Shown: positions 51,966 through 61,474 of the stretch, one piece after another
How the letters are laid out: each line of letters starts with the position of its first letter
Position numbering within the stretch: position 1 is the first letter of the stretch
Assembly: GCF_026651875.1 (NCBI RefSeq)
Contig: NZ_CP104067.1
Coordinates: forward strand, 2,232,001 to 2,296,000
From: Alicyclobacillus fastidiosus
GTDB taxonomy: Bacteria; Bacillota; Bacilli; Alicyclobacillales; Alicyclobacillaceae
DNA: 64,000 nt
Direction of reading: 5' to 3'
Position numbers and translations under genes: made by a program
Notes under the pieces: model-generated
What the model saw: the letters and a program-made list of their open reading frames with translations, nothing else
Told to the model about the DNA's origin: nothing
Database searches by the model: none

Positions 51966-52113
51966 GCGCACAGTAGCTGGAAGGTGTGGAATTCCGACCT
52001 TGGCTTTCACGCCACACTGGCTGTGTACGAGAAGAGCTTGGACACGTCCGGACAAACTTTGATTTTTAATCAAATACAGTCTACCGTGGCCGGTTGTGCC
52101 ACGGTAGAATCGT
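51966..52113. other. gene-poor decayed region, including 51581-51806
   Basis: The roughly 530 bases between the broken oxidoreductase and the deacetylase gene hold only the MFS fragment and, on the minus strand at about 51581-51776, a short open frame (NRSCREYSRAIFDLC...) that might be another remnant. Near the end, ACCGTGGCC/GTGCCACGGT (around 52082-52105) forms a hairpin that could terminate the minus-strand operon. Confidence 0.4.
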
Positions 52114-53004
52114 TTATTTGCGGTTCACTTCAGTATTTTTGACATGATTCTGTTTAACAAATTCCTCTACTATGTCTTGGCCTGTTGCAAACCAAACGTT
52201 TTCGTGTGAGGCAATGTATTTTAATGCATTGTCGAGTGCAATAATTCTGTGGGCGGTCCCTGTTATATACGGGTGTAAGGCAATGGCCATGACTCGTCCT
52301 GAGTCTTTACCTTCCTCATACAACGTATCAAAGTGCCTGCATATGATGGTTTCAAACTCGTTCGCAGTCCGATGATACTTCTCGTACATCGGCTTATCGT
52401 TGAGGTCTACGGAATACGGGATGGAGACCAGTGGATATCCCTGAATGTTCATATAATATGGTTGGTCATCATTCACCCAGTCGGCCACATATCGTATACC
52501 GGCTTCCGCGAGAAAGTCTAATGTGTGCCAGGTTTCTTGTAATCCCGATCCTAACCACCCTTTTGGTCTTTCTCCCGTAGCCTGCTCAATTCGTTGAAGG
52601 GTTCGATGAATTAACGAACGTTCTTCAGCGGGTTCCAAGTCGTACAAGTACTGCGTGTTCGTTTCGTTGTGCCCCATGAACTCCCACCCCATGTGAGCGG
52701 CTTCGTCGACGATCTCAGGGTAAATATCACAGATGTTGCTATTGAGCGCAACTGTCGCACGAATTCCGTGATTCGAAAGGACCTCCATGATCCTCCACAC
52801 ACCAACTCGAGCCCCGTAATCACGTTTTGAGTAATTGTATACATCGGGAATGTTTCCTCTTCCTTCAGGCATTCTATCGCAGAGAGCAAAGACCTCAATA
52901 TTTGGGATGACCCAGACAGCCACATGAGCCCCATTGGGCCAGCTTAGCTTTGGCCTCCGTGTGACGGGGGAAAATTCAAACGGACCAGTCGCTCTTGGCT
53001 TCAC
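52114..53004 (-). CDS. polysaccharide deacetylase family protein (PuuE/allantoinase-like)
   Basis: A NodB-fold hydrolase of about 296 residues from the branch that includes cytosolic, non-glycan enzymes such as PuuE-type allantoinases. It has no signal peptide. Visible family features are HVAVWVIPNIEVFAL, GVWRIMEVLSNHGIRATVALN, GWEFMGHNETNTQYL and ALHPYITGTAHR. I chose the GTG with ggag 7 bases upstream, which overlaps the stop of the isochorismatase gene (GTGA). It probably hydrolyses a ureide or similar C-N bond in a catabolic pathway; the substrate is unknown. Confidence 0.85.
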   Translation of the reverse strand: MKPRATGPFEFSPVTRRPKLSWPNGAHVAVWVIPNIEVFALCDRMPEGRGNIPDVYNYSKRDYGARVGVWRIMEVLSNHGIRATVALNSNICDIYPEIVDEAAHMGWEFMGHNETNTQYLYDLEPAEERSLIHRTLQRIEQATGERPKGWLGSGLQETWHTLDFLAEAGIRYVADWVNDDQPYYMNIQGYPLVSIPYSVDLNDKPMYEKYHRTANEFETIICRHFDTLYEEGKDSGRVMAIALHPYITGTAHRIIALDNALKYIASHENVWFATGQDIVEEFVKQNHVKNTEVNRK

Positions 53005-53714
53005 CTGATATCTCCTCCATTCCTCTGACTCCAGTACATTTGCAAGTCGCATAAGTGCAACACGTCAGCGTATTTATGGTGCAAGTCAAACAGATTGATT
53101 TGATGAGACAAGGTGCTACGGTCGAAGACCGTTTCCTCGAATACCACCATGTGGAAACCGTATGAATATCCATCCACTACAGTTGCACGAACACAACCGC
53201 TAGTAGATTCTCCGCATACCATTATCGTGTTGATGCCTAGTTGTGTTAGATGAGCGATGAGTGGTGTCCCGAAGAAGGCACTTGCTCGGTCTTTGTAAAT
53301 GATTCGTTCTTTGTCCTGTGGTTTAAACACGGGGTAAAAGTCATAATCAACAACTGAAAACTGAGTGGCATTACGATTCGTCGCCCTGACATGTTCTTGA
53401 TTGCCACTTCTTCGCGCGCCTGACGTTGTATGGATAATGGGAATTTGACGATCCCTTGAGAATGCTATCAGGTTCGCAATGGGCTGAATCGCATTCCATG
53501 CATTCTCTCCGCAGGAGCTAGGATGAATGTCTACAGCCTCTGAGAGTGGTAATGGGCCAGGTGGAAACACACAGTTATACAGATCAATCACTAATAACGC
53601 CGGACGGCTCCCAATGTATAATTCGCGGTGATATGCCTTGTAGATTTCCAAGGTCTCTCGCGGAACAACGCTCTGCCAACAGTAGTCCTTAACATCATCC
53701 ATCGATTCACACAT
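53001..53714 (-). CDS. isochorismatase-family cysteine hydrolase
   Basis: A 237-residue hydrolase with the intact catalytic triad of the family: D44 (LVIDLYN), K141 (IIYKDRASAFFGT) and C174 (ESTSGCVRATVVDG). This family includes N-carbamoylsarcosine amidase, ureidoacrylate amidohydrolase (RutB) and nicotinamidase. Between a PuuE-like hydrolase and an MFS importer, an amidohydrolase of a carbamoyl or ureido compound is the most economical guess. It overlaps the downstream gene by 4 bases. Confidence 0.88.
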   Translation of the reverse strand: MCESMDDVKDYCWQSVVPRETLEIYKAYHRELYIGSRPALLVIDLYNCVFPPGPLPLSEAVDIHPSSCGENAWNAIQPIANLIAFSRDRQIPIIHTTSGARRSGNQEHVRATNRNATQFSVVDYDFYPVFKPQDKERIIYKDRASAFFGTPLIAHLTQLGINTIMVCGESTSGCVRATVVDGYSYGFHMVVFEETVFDRSTLSHQINLFDLHHKYADVLHLCDLQMYWSQRNGGDIR

Positions 53715-53726
53715 CCCGTCTTCTTT

Positions 53727-55013
53727 TCAAGAAATTTGTACGGTGGTCTCAACTGATTGATCCTGTCGTGCTCGTTCACTTGGCCATATGCAGATATAGG
53801 CGATCAAGGCGATTAGTGCAAAAATGACTAAGGTGTCAATTCCCATCATGAAACTTCCCCCGGTTAGCGATACGAGTGCCCCTATCACGATTGGGGCAAA
53901 CCCCCCGAGCAGGGTGGAGAATCCGGCCATAATCCCCGTCGCACTGCCTATGCTTCTAGTCGATACGAATTTTTGAAGCAGGTACAAATTCACAATCATT
54001 GCTGCTTGTTGGCACGCAACGCCGATGCTCAGCATGGCTGCTGAGGTCGTGGCCGTTCCGGTGACAGCACCGGTATACATGACAATCGCTCCTAGAACAG
54101 AGCAAACGATGCCTAAAATAGACGCTTGCTTGGAACGGTCGATGATATATCCTGCCAATAACGCACCAACTACACCGAATATCCACGAAACGGAGGTCCA
54201 TCCTGCCATGGACGAAGCCGAGAAGTGGCGGATCGTTTTTAGGTATGTCGGGAGCCAAAAGGAAAGGCCAAAAAATACGTAACCAAACGACACGTGCGCT
54301 ACGACGATCAGCCAGTACCTCCACTTTCTTGTGAAAATTGTTATAGATTCGCGTTCTTCATGCGTGATACCGCTTTCTTTTCCTGTCTCAATATAGGCGA
54401 TCTCTTCCTCGTTTGCAGCGAAATGCTCGTTAGGCGTGTTTCTTGTGAAGAATACGAACATGGGCATAGCGATAATTAGGGAGAGAGCTGCTAGCATAAA
54501 AAACGCATTCCGCCAGCTTCCAGCCATCACGGCAACGATCAGAGGGGCGCCAATGGCTGGCCCTAGAGTATTTCCGATAAACCACAGCGACTGGGCGCGA
54601 GACACCTCCTTCTTGTTGAACCAGTTGGCTGAGAATTTTGTGGATACCACCCACAGTATTGCCTCCCCAATTCCCAGTAGAATACGGGAAATAAGGAGAA
54701 ATCCATACGTGGTACTAATTCCGCCGAGTATCATCATCAGGCCCCATATTGAAGTGCCACAGATAGCGACTCGTCGAGGTCCCCAACGATCCGCCACAAT
54801 GCCCCAGAAGAAGTTGGCGATGGCGTAAGCAAATGTGAAGCCAGTCGATAAAAGTGCAATCCGTGCTGATTTACCTTCCAAATTCATAGCGTTCAGAAAC
54901 GACCGATTTGAGACAACTATAGAGATCCCGAGTTTGTCAATATTCCCTATCATCCAGAACACCATGATGGAAGGTACGATTAGAAACCAACGAGCATTTG
55001 TTCTTGAACTCAT
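53727..55013 (-). CDS. MFS transporter, anion:cation symporter-like
   Basis: A ~428-residue, 12-helix major facilitator. The motif GIVADRWGPRRVAICG in loop 2-3 and WFNKKEVSRAQSLWFIGNTLGPAIGAPL are typical of the ACS/phthalate-permease branch that imports organic anions. It is the first gene of the operon with the isochorismatase-like and deacetylase-like genes, only 12 bases apart. It is therefore likely to import their substrate. The ATG has ggagag at 9 bases. Confidence 0.87.
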   Translation of the reverse strand: MSSRTNARWFLIVPSIMVFWMIGNIDKLGISIVVSNRSFLNAMNLEGKSARIALLSTGFTFAYAIANFFWGIVADRWGPRRVAICGTSIWGLMMILGGISTTYGFLLISRILLGIGEAILWVVSTKFSANWFNKKEVSRAQSLWFIGNTLGPAIGAPLIVAVMAGSWRNAFFMLAALSLIIAMPMFVFFTRNTPNEHFAANEEEIAYIETGKESGITHEERESITIFTRKWRYWLIVVAHVSFGYVFFGLSFWLPTYLKTIRHFSASSMAGWTSVSWIFGVVGALLAGYIIDRSKQASILGIVCSVLGAIVMYTGAVTGTATTSAAMLSIGVACQQAAMIVNLYLLQKFVSTRSIGSATGIMAGFSTLLGGFAPIVIGALVSLTGGSFMMGIDTLVIFALIALIAYICIWPSERARQDQSVETTVQIS

Positions 55014-55738
55014 ATCCAACCACTCTCCACACAGGAATCAAACCGGGCGCACCAGTTTGTTCAGAATTTTCAGTTTAAGAGTACGGTGCAGTTTTTATCA
55101 GTACAGATATGCATTCTTCTATACAGAATGAGGCAAGAGAAATTTTTGTTGAGCGGGTTTGACATGACTTTTGTCATTTAAGAAGTGGATGAGAAATGTC
55201 TCTTCAAATTGACCTGCAGTTATTGTTGGTCCGTCATGCGTTTTTTTCATCAATACGACAGTATCGCGATCTTAGTCGATATTTAATTCGGTGTTGCTAA
55301 AAGTCGTTCACTTGTGGCAAAGTATTAAATTGAGTTAGTTAAATATTTTGACTTGTGTGACTTCCTTTGGGTGACTGGAAAAGTATTGGAATGTTTATGG
55401 CGGTCTGACGGAGGCCGTCACCAAAGTATTGGTCAAAGCAGACGACATATACATCTCTCGGTTGAGAGATCTGCTATCTTTGTTGTCACCATCTGAACTT
55501 CAGAGTTTCAGGGAGATTATATCTACAGCACAGCCATGAATCAAATTGTGGAAGAGGATTCCGTTCTGCCGTCATGGGGAACGTAGTAGTTGAAATGTAG
55601 TTGTGGAAGTGGTTTGGCGAACGGGAGTAGTAGTGACATAAGCGGGTTCAATTGACGGTAAGAAGTGAACATCCTTGTGAAAGAACGGTGTTTGTTATCG
55701 AAAACAACGACCCGAATCTCGATCGACAGGAACAAGCG
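55014..55738. other. long intergenic region with the MarR-like remnant
   Basis: About 720 bases. Apart from the MarR-like remnant at 55375-55539, I see no gene. It is AT-rich compared with earlier parts of the window and should contain the promoters of the divergent MFS and ABC units. Confidence 0.5.
55375..55539 (+). pseudogene. C-terminal remnant of a MarR-like regulator
   Basis: About 54 codons without a start, preceded by an in-frame TGA, read KYWNVYGGLTEAVTKVLV and end SLLSPSELQSFREIISTAQP. This is the long helix and C-terminal dimerisation helix of a MarR protein. The winged-helix half is missing. It lies about 200 bases before a two-gene ABC exporter, as intact marR genes often do. 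Confidence 0.5.
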
Positions 55739-57478
55739 ATGAGGTTACTGTGGGAATATATCAAAGGTCACAAAGGGTACTATGTTGTATCGTTTCTCTC
55801 TATCTTGATAGCCGAGGTCATTACCGTACAGTCTCCAAATGTGATTGGGCGATTTACCGATCTGCTTCAGGCAGGTAAATTGAACTTTGGCGTGGTGGAA
55901 CGTTACAGTCTTTTGTTGGTTTTAATTGCCATTGGGTACACCGTTTTTTATGGAATCGGTCAGTTTCGTACCGGAATGATGGGACGCCAACTTGAGTACT
56001 TATTTCGGCGACACTTGTTTTTGCACTGGGAGACGTTGTCAACCACCTACTTCAATAAACGCAGCATTGGTGATTTGCTGAACCATGCTATGAATGACGT
56101 GCAAGCGGTCCGTCAAGCAATTTCGCAAGGCTTGAATCAACTTTCGAACGCGATTTTTCTTCTGTGCAGTGCACTGTTCATGATGTTTCATACCGTCACA
56201 TTCCGACTTACATTGGTCAGTATTCTTCCCATTCTGTTTGTGCCGCTGTTTGTCGTTTGGTTCGGACCCAGAGTTCGCACGGCGTCTCGGCGCGCTCAGG
56301 AGTCACTATCGAGTATGACCGATTTATCGGAAGAGAGTTTTTCTGCGATTCGATTGATTAAAGCCACTGCCAATGAAGGCGTAGCCGTTCACAGATTCCA
56401 AGAGCGTGTTGATACCGTGCTTTCGCAACAATTGAGAATGGCGCGCCAAACAGCCACATTTCAGTCGTTAATACCGCTCATGGGATCGATCAGTTTCGTG
56501 ATCGCGCTAGCCTATGGTGGCTATTTGACAGTTACCCATCAGATTCTCCTCGGTTCGTTTGTGGCCTTCACACTGTATTTGGCGTTGGTGATCAATCCGC
56601 TGCAGCAGATTGGGAATGTCATTAACAGCTTCCAACGGGCGTCGGCTTCGTTATTAAGACTTAATGTGCTTCTGGGCGAGAGGTCGGAGATTGTCGATCA
56701 AAGCACCCTGGCGGAACCAACTTCGATTCAAGGAGACATTGACGTTCGATTGTCGGTTTTTCAATACCCCGATTCCGACACCCCGGTTCTTAAGGAGATC
56801 GCGTTTTCGGTGAAGCGGGGGGAAACGCTCGGTATCGTTGGGCAAACTGGTTCGGGGAAATCGACATTGGTCAATTTGCTGCCTCGTATTTACGATCCGC
56901 CTCCTGCGACGGTATTCATTGATGGACACGATGTTCGAAATATGGGCTTGGCTGATTTGCGTAATGCAATTTCGTATGTTCCCCAGGATGGATTTCTGTT
57001 TTCGACGAGCATCGGACAGAATATTGGATTTTCAAAAGGAGATGCCACACTGGACGAAATTGAAAGAGCGGCTCAACTGGCGTCTATCTATAACGAGATT
57101 CTAGAATTTTCGAAGGGATTTGACACAGTGATTGGCGAGCGTGGCGTCGCGTTGTCGGGTGGACAAAAACAGCGCACAGCCATCGCTCGAGCGTTCCTGA
57201 AAGACGCCCCAATCCTTATACTCGACGATTGTTTGTCTGCGGTAGACATGAACACTGAAAAACGTATCATCAGTTCCCTCAACGAGGTTAGGGAAAATCG
57301 CACCACCATTATCATTGCTCATCGTTTGTCTGCCGTACGCCATGCTGATCTCATCATTGTTCTTGACGATGGGGTGATGGTTGAGAGCGGAACACATGAT
57401 GAGCTGATGGAACTGGGAGGGATCTACGCCCGTATGTATGCGCTACAGCAGCATGATAGTGAGGTGACAGCCAATTGA
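55739..57478 (+). CDS. ABC exporter half-transporter, first subunit (YheI-like)
   Basis: A fused membrane-ATPase subunit of about 579 residues. Six helices span ~15-310; the NBD has Walker A GQTGSGKST, Q-loop SYVPQDGFLF, signature ALSGGQKQRTAIAR and a Walker B LILDDCLSAVD. The Glu normally following the Walker B Asp is Asp (DD), as in the degenerate catalytic site of heterodimeric exporters. The next gene overlaps by 4 bases and supplies a canonical DE. The start is the ATG behind cagga; open frame extends 29 codons further 5'. Confidence 0.9.
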   Translation: MRLLWEYIKGHKGYYVVSFLSILIAEVITVQSPNVIGRFTDLLQAGKLNFGVVERYSLLLVLIAIGYTVFYGIGQFRTGMMGRQLEYLFRRHLFLHWETLSTTYFNKRSIGDLLNHAMNDVQAVRQAISQGLNQLSNAIFLLCSALFMMFHTVTFRLTLVSILPILFVPLFVVWFGPRVRTASRRAQESLSSMTDLSEESFSAIRLIKATANEGVAVHRFQERVDTVLSQQLRMARQTATFQSLIPLMGSISFVIALAYGGYLTVTHQILLGSFVAFTLYLALVINPLQQIGNVINSFQRASASLLRLNVLLGERSEIVDQSTLAEPTSIQGDIDVRLSVFQYPDSDTPVLKEIAFSVKRGETLGIVGQTGSGKSTLVNLLPRIYDPPPATVFIDGHDVRNMGLADLRNAISYVPQDGFLFSTSIGQNIGFSKGDATLDEIERAAQLASIYNEILEFSKGFDTVIGERGVALSGGQKQRTAIARAFLKDAPILILDDCLSAVDMNTEKRIISSLNEVRENRTTIIIAHRLSAVRHADLIIVLDDGVMVESGTHDELMELGGIYARMYALQQHDSEVTAN

Positions 57479-59394
57479 AATACTCCTTCAGACGCGCACA
57501 AGCGAAAGACGAGTTTGACGTTGGACAGGACAAAGCGCAGGGAAGAAACCAGTCTGTTAGCCAAGAATCCGCTTTGGACACCGTAAGTTCGAGAGGCATC
57601 GGCGGTTTGATTCGCCTGTCGACGTACGCAAAACCGCACATACTTGGCTTTGCTCTCATCGTTGTCCTAGCGATCATTTTCAATGTCACTGGCACACTTC
57701 AACCGTATTTGGTGAAGGTGGCGATTGACAACGATTTGAATCTATCGCATCCCAACCTGCACGGTTTGACTGTAATTTGTTGTGTGTACATCGTCACTGT
57801 GATCGTGGGCGTTGCGGCAAACTACACGCAAGTGGTGGTGCTTCAGTACATTGGACAGTCCATCATTCGCTCCATTCGTCTGGACCTGTTTCAACACATT
57901 ACGAGACAAGCAATGCGATTTTTTGACAAAGTAGCCATTGGCCGCTTGGTTACGACGGTTTCCAATGATACGGAGAACATCAATCAGTTCTTCACGCAGT
58001 TTTTTCTAAGTACCGTCAGCAATGCGTTGTCTATTATCATGATTGTCTTTGCCATGTACGAGTTGAATGGACAGGTGGCCACGTATTCCATGGTCGTGGT
58101 ACCTATCGTGTTCACCATCTCATTCGTCTTTCGCAAACGTATGCGGCGCGCATATCAAGTTACGCGAACGAGACTATCGAGAGTTATTGTCTTCTTAGCA
58201 GAAAACCTGGCAGGTATACGGATTATTCAGCTTTTTCGACAAGAGAAGCGGCAGGCCGACGAGTTTGAACGATTGAATAGTGGTTACCGGGACGCCAACG
58301 TATTCGAGTACGGAACCATGGTAAGTTTCAACCGTGCGTTGGAATTGCTGGCCAACTTGTCGGTTGCTGCCATGATTTTTGTCGGCGGTGATGCAGTGCT
58401 CCATCATGCCATTAAGTTTGGGACGCTCTACGCGTTTATCAGTTATATCAAGAACTTTTTTGCACCCATAAACGCCATCACGCAGCAGTGGAATACGCTA
58501 TTGTCGGCTTTGGTGTCTGCTGAACGCATTGGAAATATCCTTCGCCTAAAACCCGCGATTCAAGACCCACCGGAACCTGTCGATGTTGCTAGGTTGGACG
58601 TCAATGCAAGGATTGAGTTTTGCGACGTTTTCTTTGCCTATCAAGAGGATCAACCTGTTCTGCAGGGCATTAATTTTACCATCGAACCGGGAATGTTCGT
58701 CGGCTTTGTCGGAGCGACAGGCGCTGGTAAGAGTTCCATTATGAGTCTCTTAATGCGCTTCTATGACGCTGTGACCGGCCAAATTTTGATTGGCGGGAGG
58801 GATGTCCGGGAGTTTCGTCAGGCTGATTTGCATGCGCTTATTGGATTGGTGCAGCAGGATGTATACATCTTCTCAGGATCAATTGCCGACAACATCCGGC
58901 TCTTTCGTCCAGATATCTCCGATGAGCAAGTGGTGGACGCCGCAATCACAGTTGGAGCGCATCGATTCATCGAACGTTTGCCAAACGGATACAACACAGA
59001 GGTATATGCCAAAGGGACGAATCTATCGATGGGTGAACGGCAACTGATCGCGTTTGCTCGTATTGTCGCATTTGACCCGCGTGTGATTATCTTGGATGAA
59101 GCGACAGCGAACTTGGACAGTCAGACAGAAGAGTGGGTGCAGGCCGGGTTGCAAGCTGTTTCGAAGTCGAGAACCACATTGGTTATAGCTCATCGATTGT
59201 CGACAATTAGAAACGCCGATACGATATTCGTTCTGGATAAAGGTGGAATTGTCGAGCAGGGCAACCATGAAGAGCTTCTTTCGCGAGGAGGGTATTATGC
59301 GACACTTCACGCAAACTCGGGTGTATCTTCTGTGCACGTTGTAGGAGAGCCGGGTCGCCCATCCCGACAAGTAGCGACCGAGTTTTCCGGTTAA
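57475..59394 (+). CDS. ABC exporter half-transporter, second subunit (YheH-like)
   Basis: A 639-residue partner of the preceding subunit, with an N-terminal hydrophilic extension (~45 residues). Walker A is GATGAGKSS, Q-loop IGLVQQDVYIF, and the catalytic Walker B VIILDEATANLD with its Glu is intact. The signature reads LSMGERQLIAFAR rather than LSGGE, as in BmrD/YheH-type subunits. So one canonical and one degenerate ATP site are expected in the heterodimer. The TTG start overlaps the previous stop. YheI/YheH-type exporters handle drugs. Confidence 0.92.
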   Translation: MKYSFRRAQAKDEFDVGQDKAQGRNQSVSQESALDTVSSRGIGGLIRLSTYAKPHILGFALIVVLAIIFNVTGTLQPYLVKVAIDNDLNLSHPNLHGLTVICCVYIVTVIVGVAANYTQVVVLQYIGQSIIRSIRLDLFQHITRQAMRFFDKVAIGRLVTTVSNDTENINQFFTQFFLSTVSNALSIIMIVFAMYELNGQVATYSMVVVPIVFTISFVFRKRMRRAYQVTRTRLSRVIVFLAENLAGIRIIQLFRQEKRQADEFERLNSGYRDANVFEYGTMVSFNRALELLANLSVAAMIFVGGDAVLHHAIKFGTLYAFISYIKNFFAPINAITQQWNTLLSALVSAERIGNILRLKPAIQDPPEPVDVARLDVNARIEFCDVFFAYQEDQPVLQGINFTIEPGMFVGFVGATGAGKSSIMSLLMRFYDAVTGQILIGGRDVREFRQADLHALIGLVQQDVYIFSGSIADNIRLFRPDISDEQVVDAAITVGAHRFIERLPNGYNTEVYAKGTNLSMGERQLIAFARIVAFDPRVIILDEATANLDSQTEEWVQAGLQAVSKSRTTLVIAHRLSTIRNADTIFVLDKGGIVEQGNHEELLSRGGYYATLHANSGVSSVHVVGEPGRPSRQVATEFSG

Positions 59395-59773
59395 TTACCG
59401 AAAAACAGTGTGGGGTCGAATGCCACGTTTTGACACGAGGGCAACCCGTGATTCGTGGGTCCATTCCTCTGGTATTTGCAACGCTTTTCTACCACCCGCT
59501 GACAACGCCAACCTTCTGAGTTCTAAAGCATCGGTTTACCGGTCACCCTCAGTTCCACGAGGTTTTGCGTTGCGGCTACCAGAGTTTTCCCTCAAGCAGA
59601 AGAACAACAAGAACATCTTCTGCAAGGGATGGTTCAAAACTCAAAGCGTGAGTCACTTTGCGAATGCTGTACTCACTGGGACGAAGGTAACGCGAGGAAG
59701 GCTTGCAGATGCAGTGCACCTTACACGAGTTTTTGATGCATTTTAAAATCCGGCAGGCGGGGGATTTCAATTC
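59395..59773. other. 379-base region without a supported gene
   Basis: Open frames on both strands (112 codons plus, 64 codons minus) have no ribosome site and no recognisable family. The composition changes here from coding-like to AT-rich. It may be the remains of a mobile element, but I cannot show ends. Confidence 0.35.
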
Positions 59774-60700
59774 ATGAAATTAAACGAGATCGATTACGAA
59801 TGGTTGATAAAGAGACTATCGTTGCCTCGAGGACATATCAGAATGGTGTTGGACACTGATACGTATAACGAGATTGATGATCAATTTGCCCTAGTCTGGG
59901 CCTTACGATCACAACAGAAAGTAACCGTAGAAGCTATTTATGCAGCACCGTTCTTTAATCACTTGTCATCGGATCCAAAGGATGGAATGGAAAAAAGTTA
60001 TGATGAAATACGGAGAATCCTTTCGATACTCCATATACCATCTGATGGCTACGTGTTTAAAGGCTCAAAAGGGTACCTTAAAAACTGTCATACACCACAA
60101 TATAGCGAAGCGGCACAAGATTTGGTGCAGAGAGCGATGAATACAGATGCTGACCCTCTCTACGTGGTGTCAATTGGGGCCATCACAAACGTTGCTTCTG
60201 CAATTTTGATGGAGCCAAGGATCATTAACAAAATTGTTGTGGTATGGCTTGGTGGGCACGCACATCATTGGCCAGACACTGCGGAATTTAATCTTAAACA
60301 AGACGTCGCAGCTGCACGCATCATTTTCGACAGTGGTGTTCCCTTGGTTCAAATCCCATGTGCCGGGGTTGCATCCCACTTGTTAACCACGCTGTCTGAG
60401 ATGCGGGATTATGTAAAAGGCCAGGGTGAAATTGGAGACTATCTGTATGAAACGTTTAAAAACTGTCAGAATGATCATTTTGGATACTCCAGAGTGATTT
60501 GGGATATGACAACTATGGCGTATCTAATCAATCCTAGCTGGGTCTCTACGAGTTTGGTTCATAGCCCAATTTTGACGGATCAGTTGGCATTCAGTCAGGA
60601 TACGTCCAGACATTTCATTCGCTATGCAACATCTGTAAATCGGGATGCAATATTCCGAGACTTTTTCTTAAAGATCAAGGATCTCTATGCTCCGGGATAA
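59774..60700 (+). CDS. nucleoside hydrolase family protein
   Basis: A 308-residue member of the inosine-uridine nucleoside hydrolase fold. The Ca-binding N-terminal motif is DTDTYNEIDDQFAL (D27, D29, D35, D36), a variant of the usual DTDxGxDDAxAL. Also present are PLYVVSIGAITNVASAI and, before the end, the segment YSRVIWDMTTMAYLINP, where the conserved His/Asp pair would be expected: Asp is present, the usual His is replaced by Trp (VIWD). Ribohydrolase activity is plausible, but the substrate may differ. The ATG follows gcggggga. Confidence 0.82.
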   Translation: MKLNEIDYEWLIKRLSLPRGHIRMVLDTDTYNEIDDQFALVWALRSQQKVTVEAIYAAPFFNHLSSDPKDGMEKSYDEIRRILSILHIPSDGYVFKGSKGYLKNCHTPQYSEAAQDLVQRAMNTDADPLYVVSIGAITNVASAILMEPRIINKIVVVWLGGHAHHWPDTAEFNLKQDVAAARIIFDSGVPLVQIPCAGVASHLLTTLSEMRDYVKGQGEIGDYLYETFKNCQNDHFGYSRVIWDMTTMAYLINPSWVSTSLVHSPILTDQLAFSQDTSRHFIRYATSVNRDAIFRDFFLKIKDLYAPG

Positions 60701-61474
60701 GGAAGTATATAGATCCGCGGAGAAGAAAATGCTTCGTAAATTTGACGTAGATGCCATTGATAATGATAAGAGGGCTAAGTTGGACCAATTGGTGAGTATC
60801 CAAAAAACTATAGCTGAGGATACTGCAAGAGCACATAAGTTCGCTGATGAAATAAGACGCAGTTGAAGGAAAAGGTAGTTAAAACCACAATCATTCAGAG
60901 CAGTTGGGTACGTTAGTATCTAAACATTTAGCAACTTACTTTTTTAACAGGTAGAGGAATGGCTCTATTCTTGAGTAGTATAGATGGACGTAACACGTCT
61001 CCAAGCTTACGGAGCTTATACACGAAAGGGGACACGTTGTATAATGCACCTGTTGAATACGGACGATTCGACAGGCGTGGACAGCATATTTTCCGTACTC
61101 AAGTTTAGTTCGAATGGTCCGGTTCATTTGAAAACGTAGGGATGCTTATGATGCTATATTCGGGGAAGTCCCAGCTTTAAGACAAGGATGAATGGTCAAG
61201 CCTTGAAAACGGAGCAATTCACGTAGGATATGGACCTATCGTAATAGACCAAACGATGCGTGCGGCAATGAAAATTATAGATGAAGCTTTTCCGAACTTT
61301 CATGGGAGAAGAGAAATACGAAACCTATTCAATTTGAGAATGCCGAATATGAAAGAGGCCCTGTCCGTATATGAGAAACTCCTAAACCCAAAGGAATGCT
61401 CTGATGTTCTCCACTCCTCCTTTGAGGAGTGTGCTTATGTTAGTCAAGTTTTTCGTTTGTTTCGAAATTGCTGA
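60687..61474 (+). pseudogene. multiply disrupted gene of unknown function
   Basis: Pieces of one probable coding sequence can be followed over ~790 bases. An intact 59-codon N-terminal part (MLRDKEVYRSAEKKMLRKF, ending ADEIRRS) overlaps the nucleoside hydrolase end. It continues, after likely frameshifts near 60860 and in a T run near 60940, as TGRGMALFLSSIDGRNTS. From there a single frame runs to 61474 with two stops (TAG at 61106, TAA at 61178) and sensible protein text on both sides (SGSFENVGMLMMLYSGKSQL, stop, DKDEWSSLENGAIHVGYG). I do not recognise the protein. Confidence 0.45.

Noticed and set aside
59408..59746. 112-codon plus-strand open frame
   Set aside because: Starts right after the ABC gene without a ribosome site and has no hydrophobic or domain pattern; kept only as an unexplained region.
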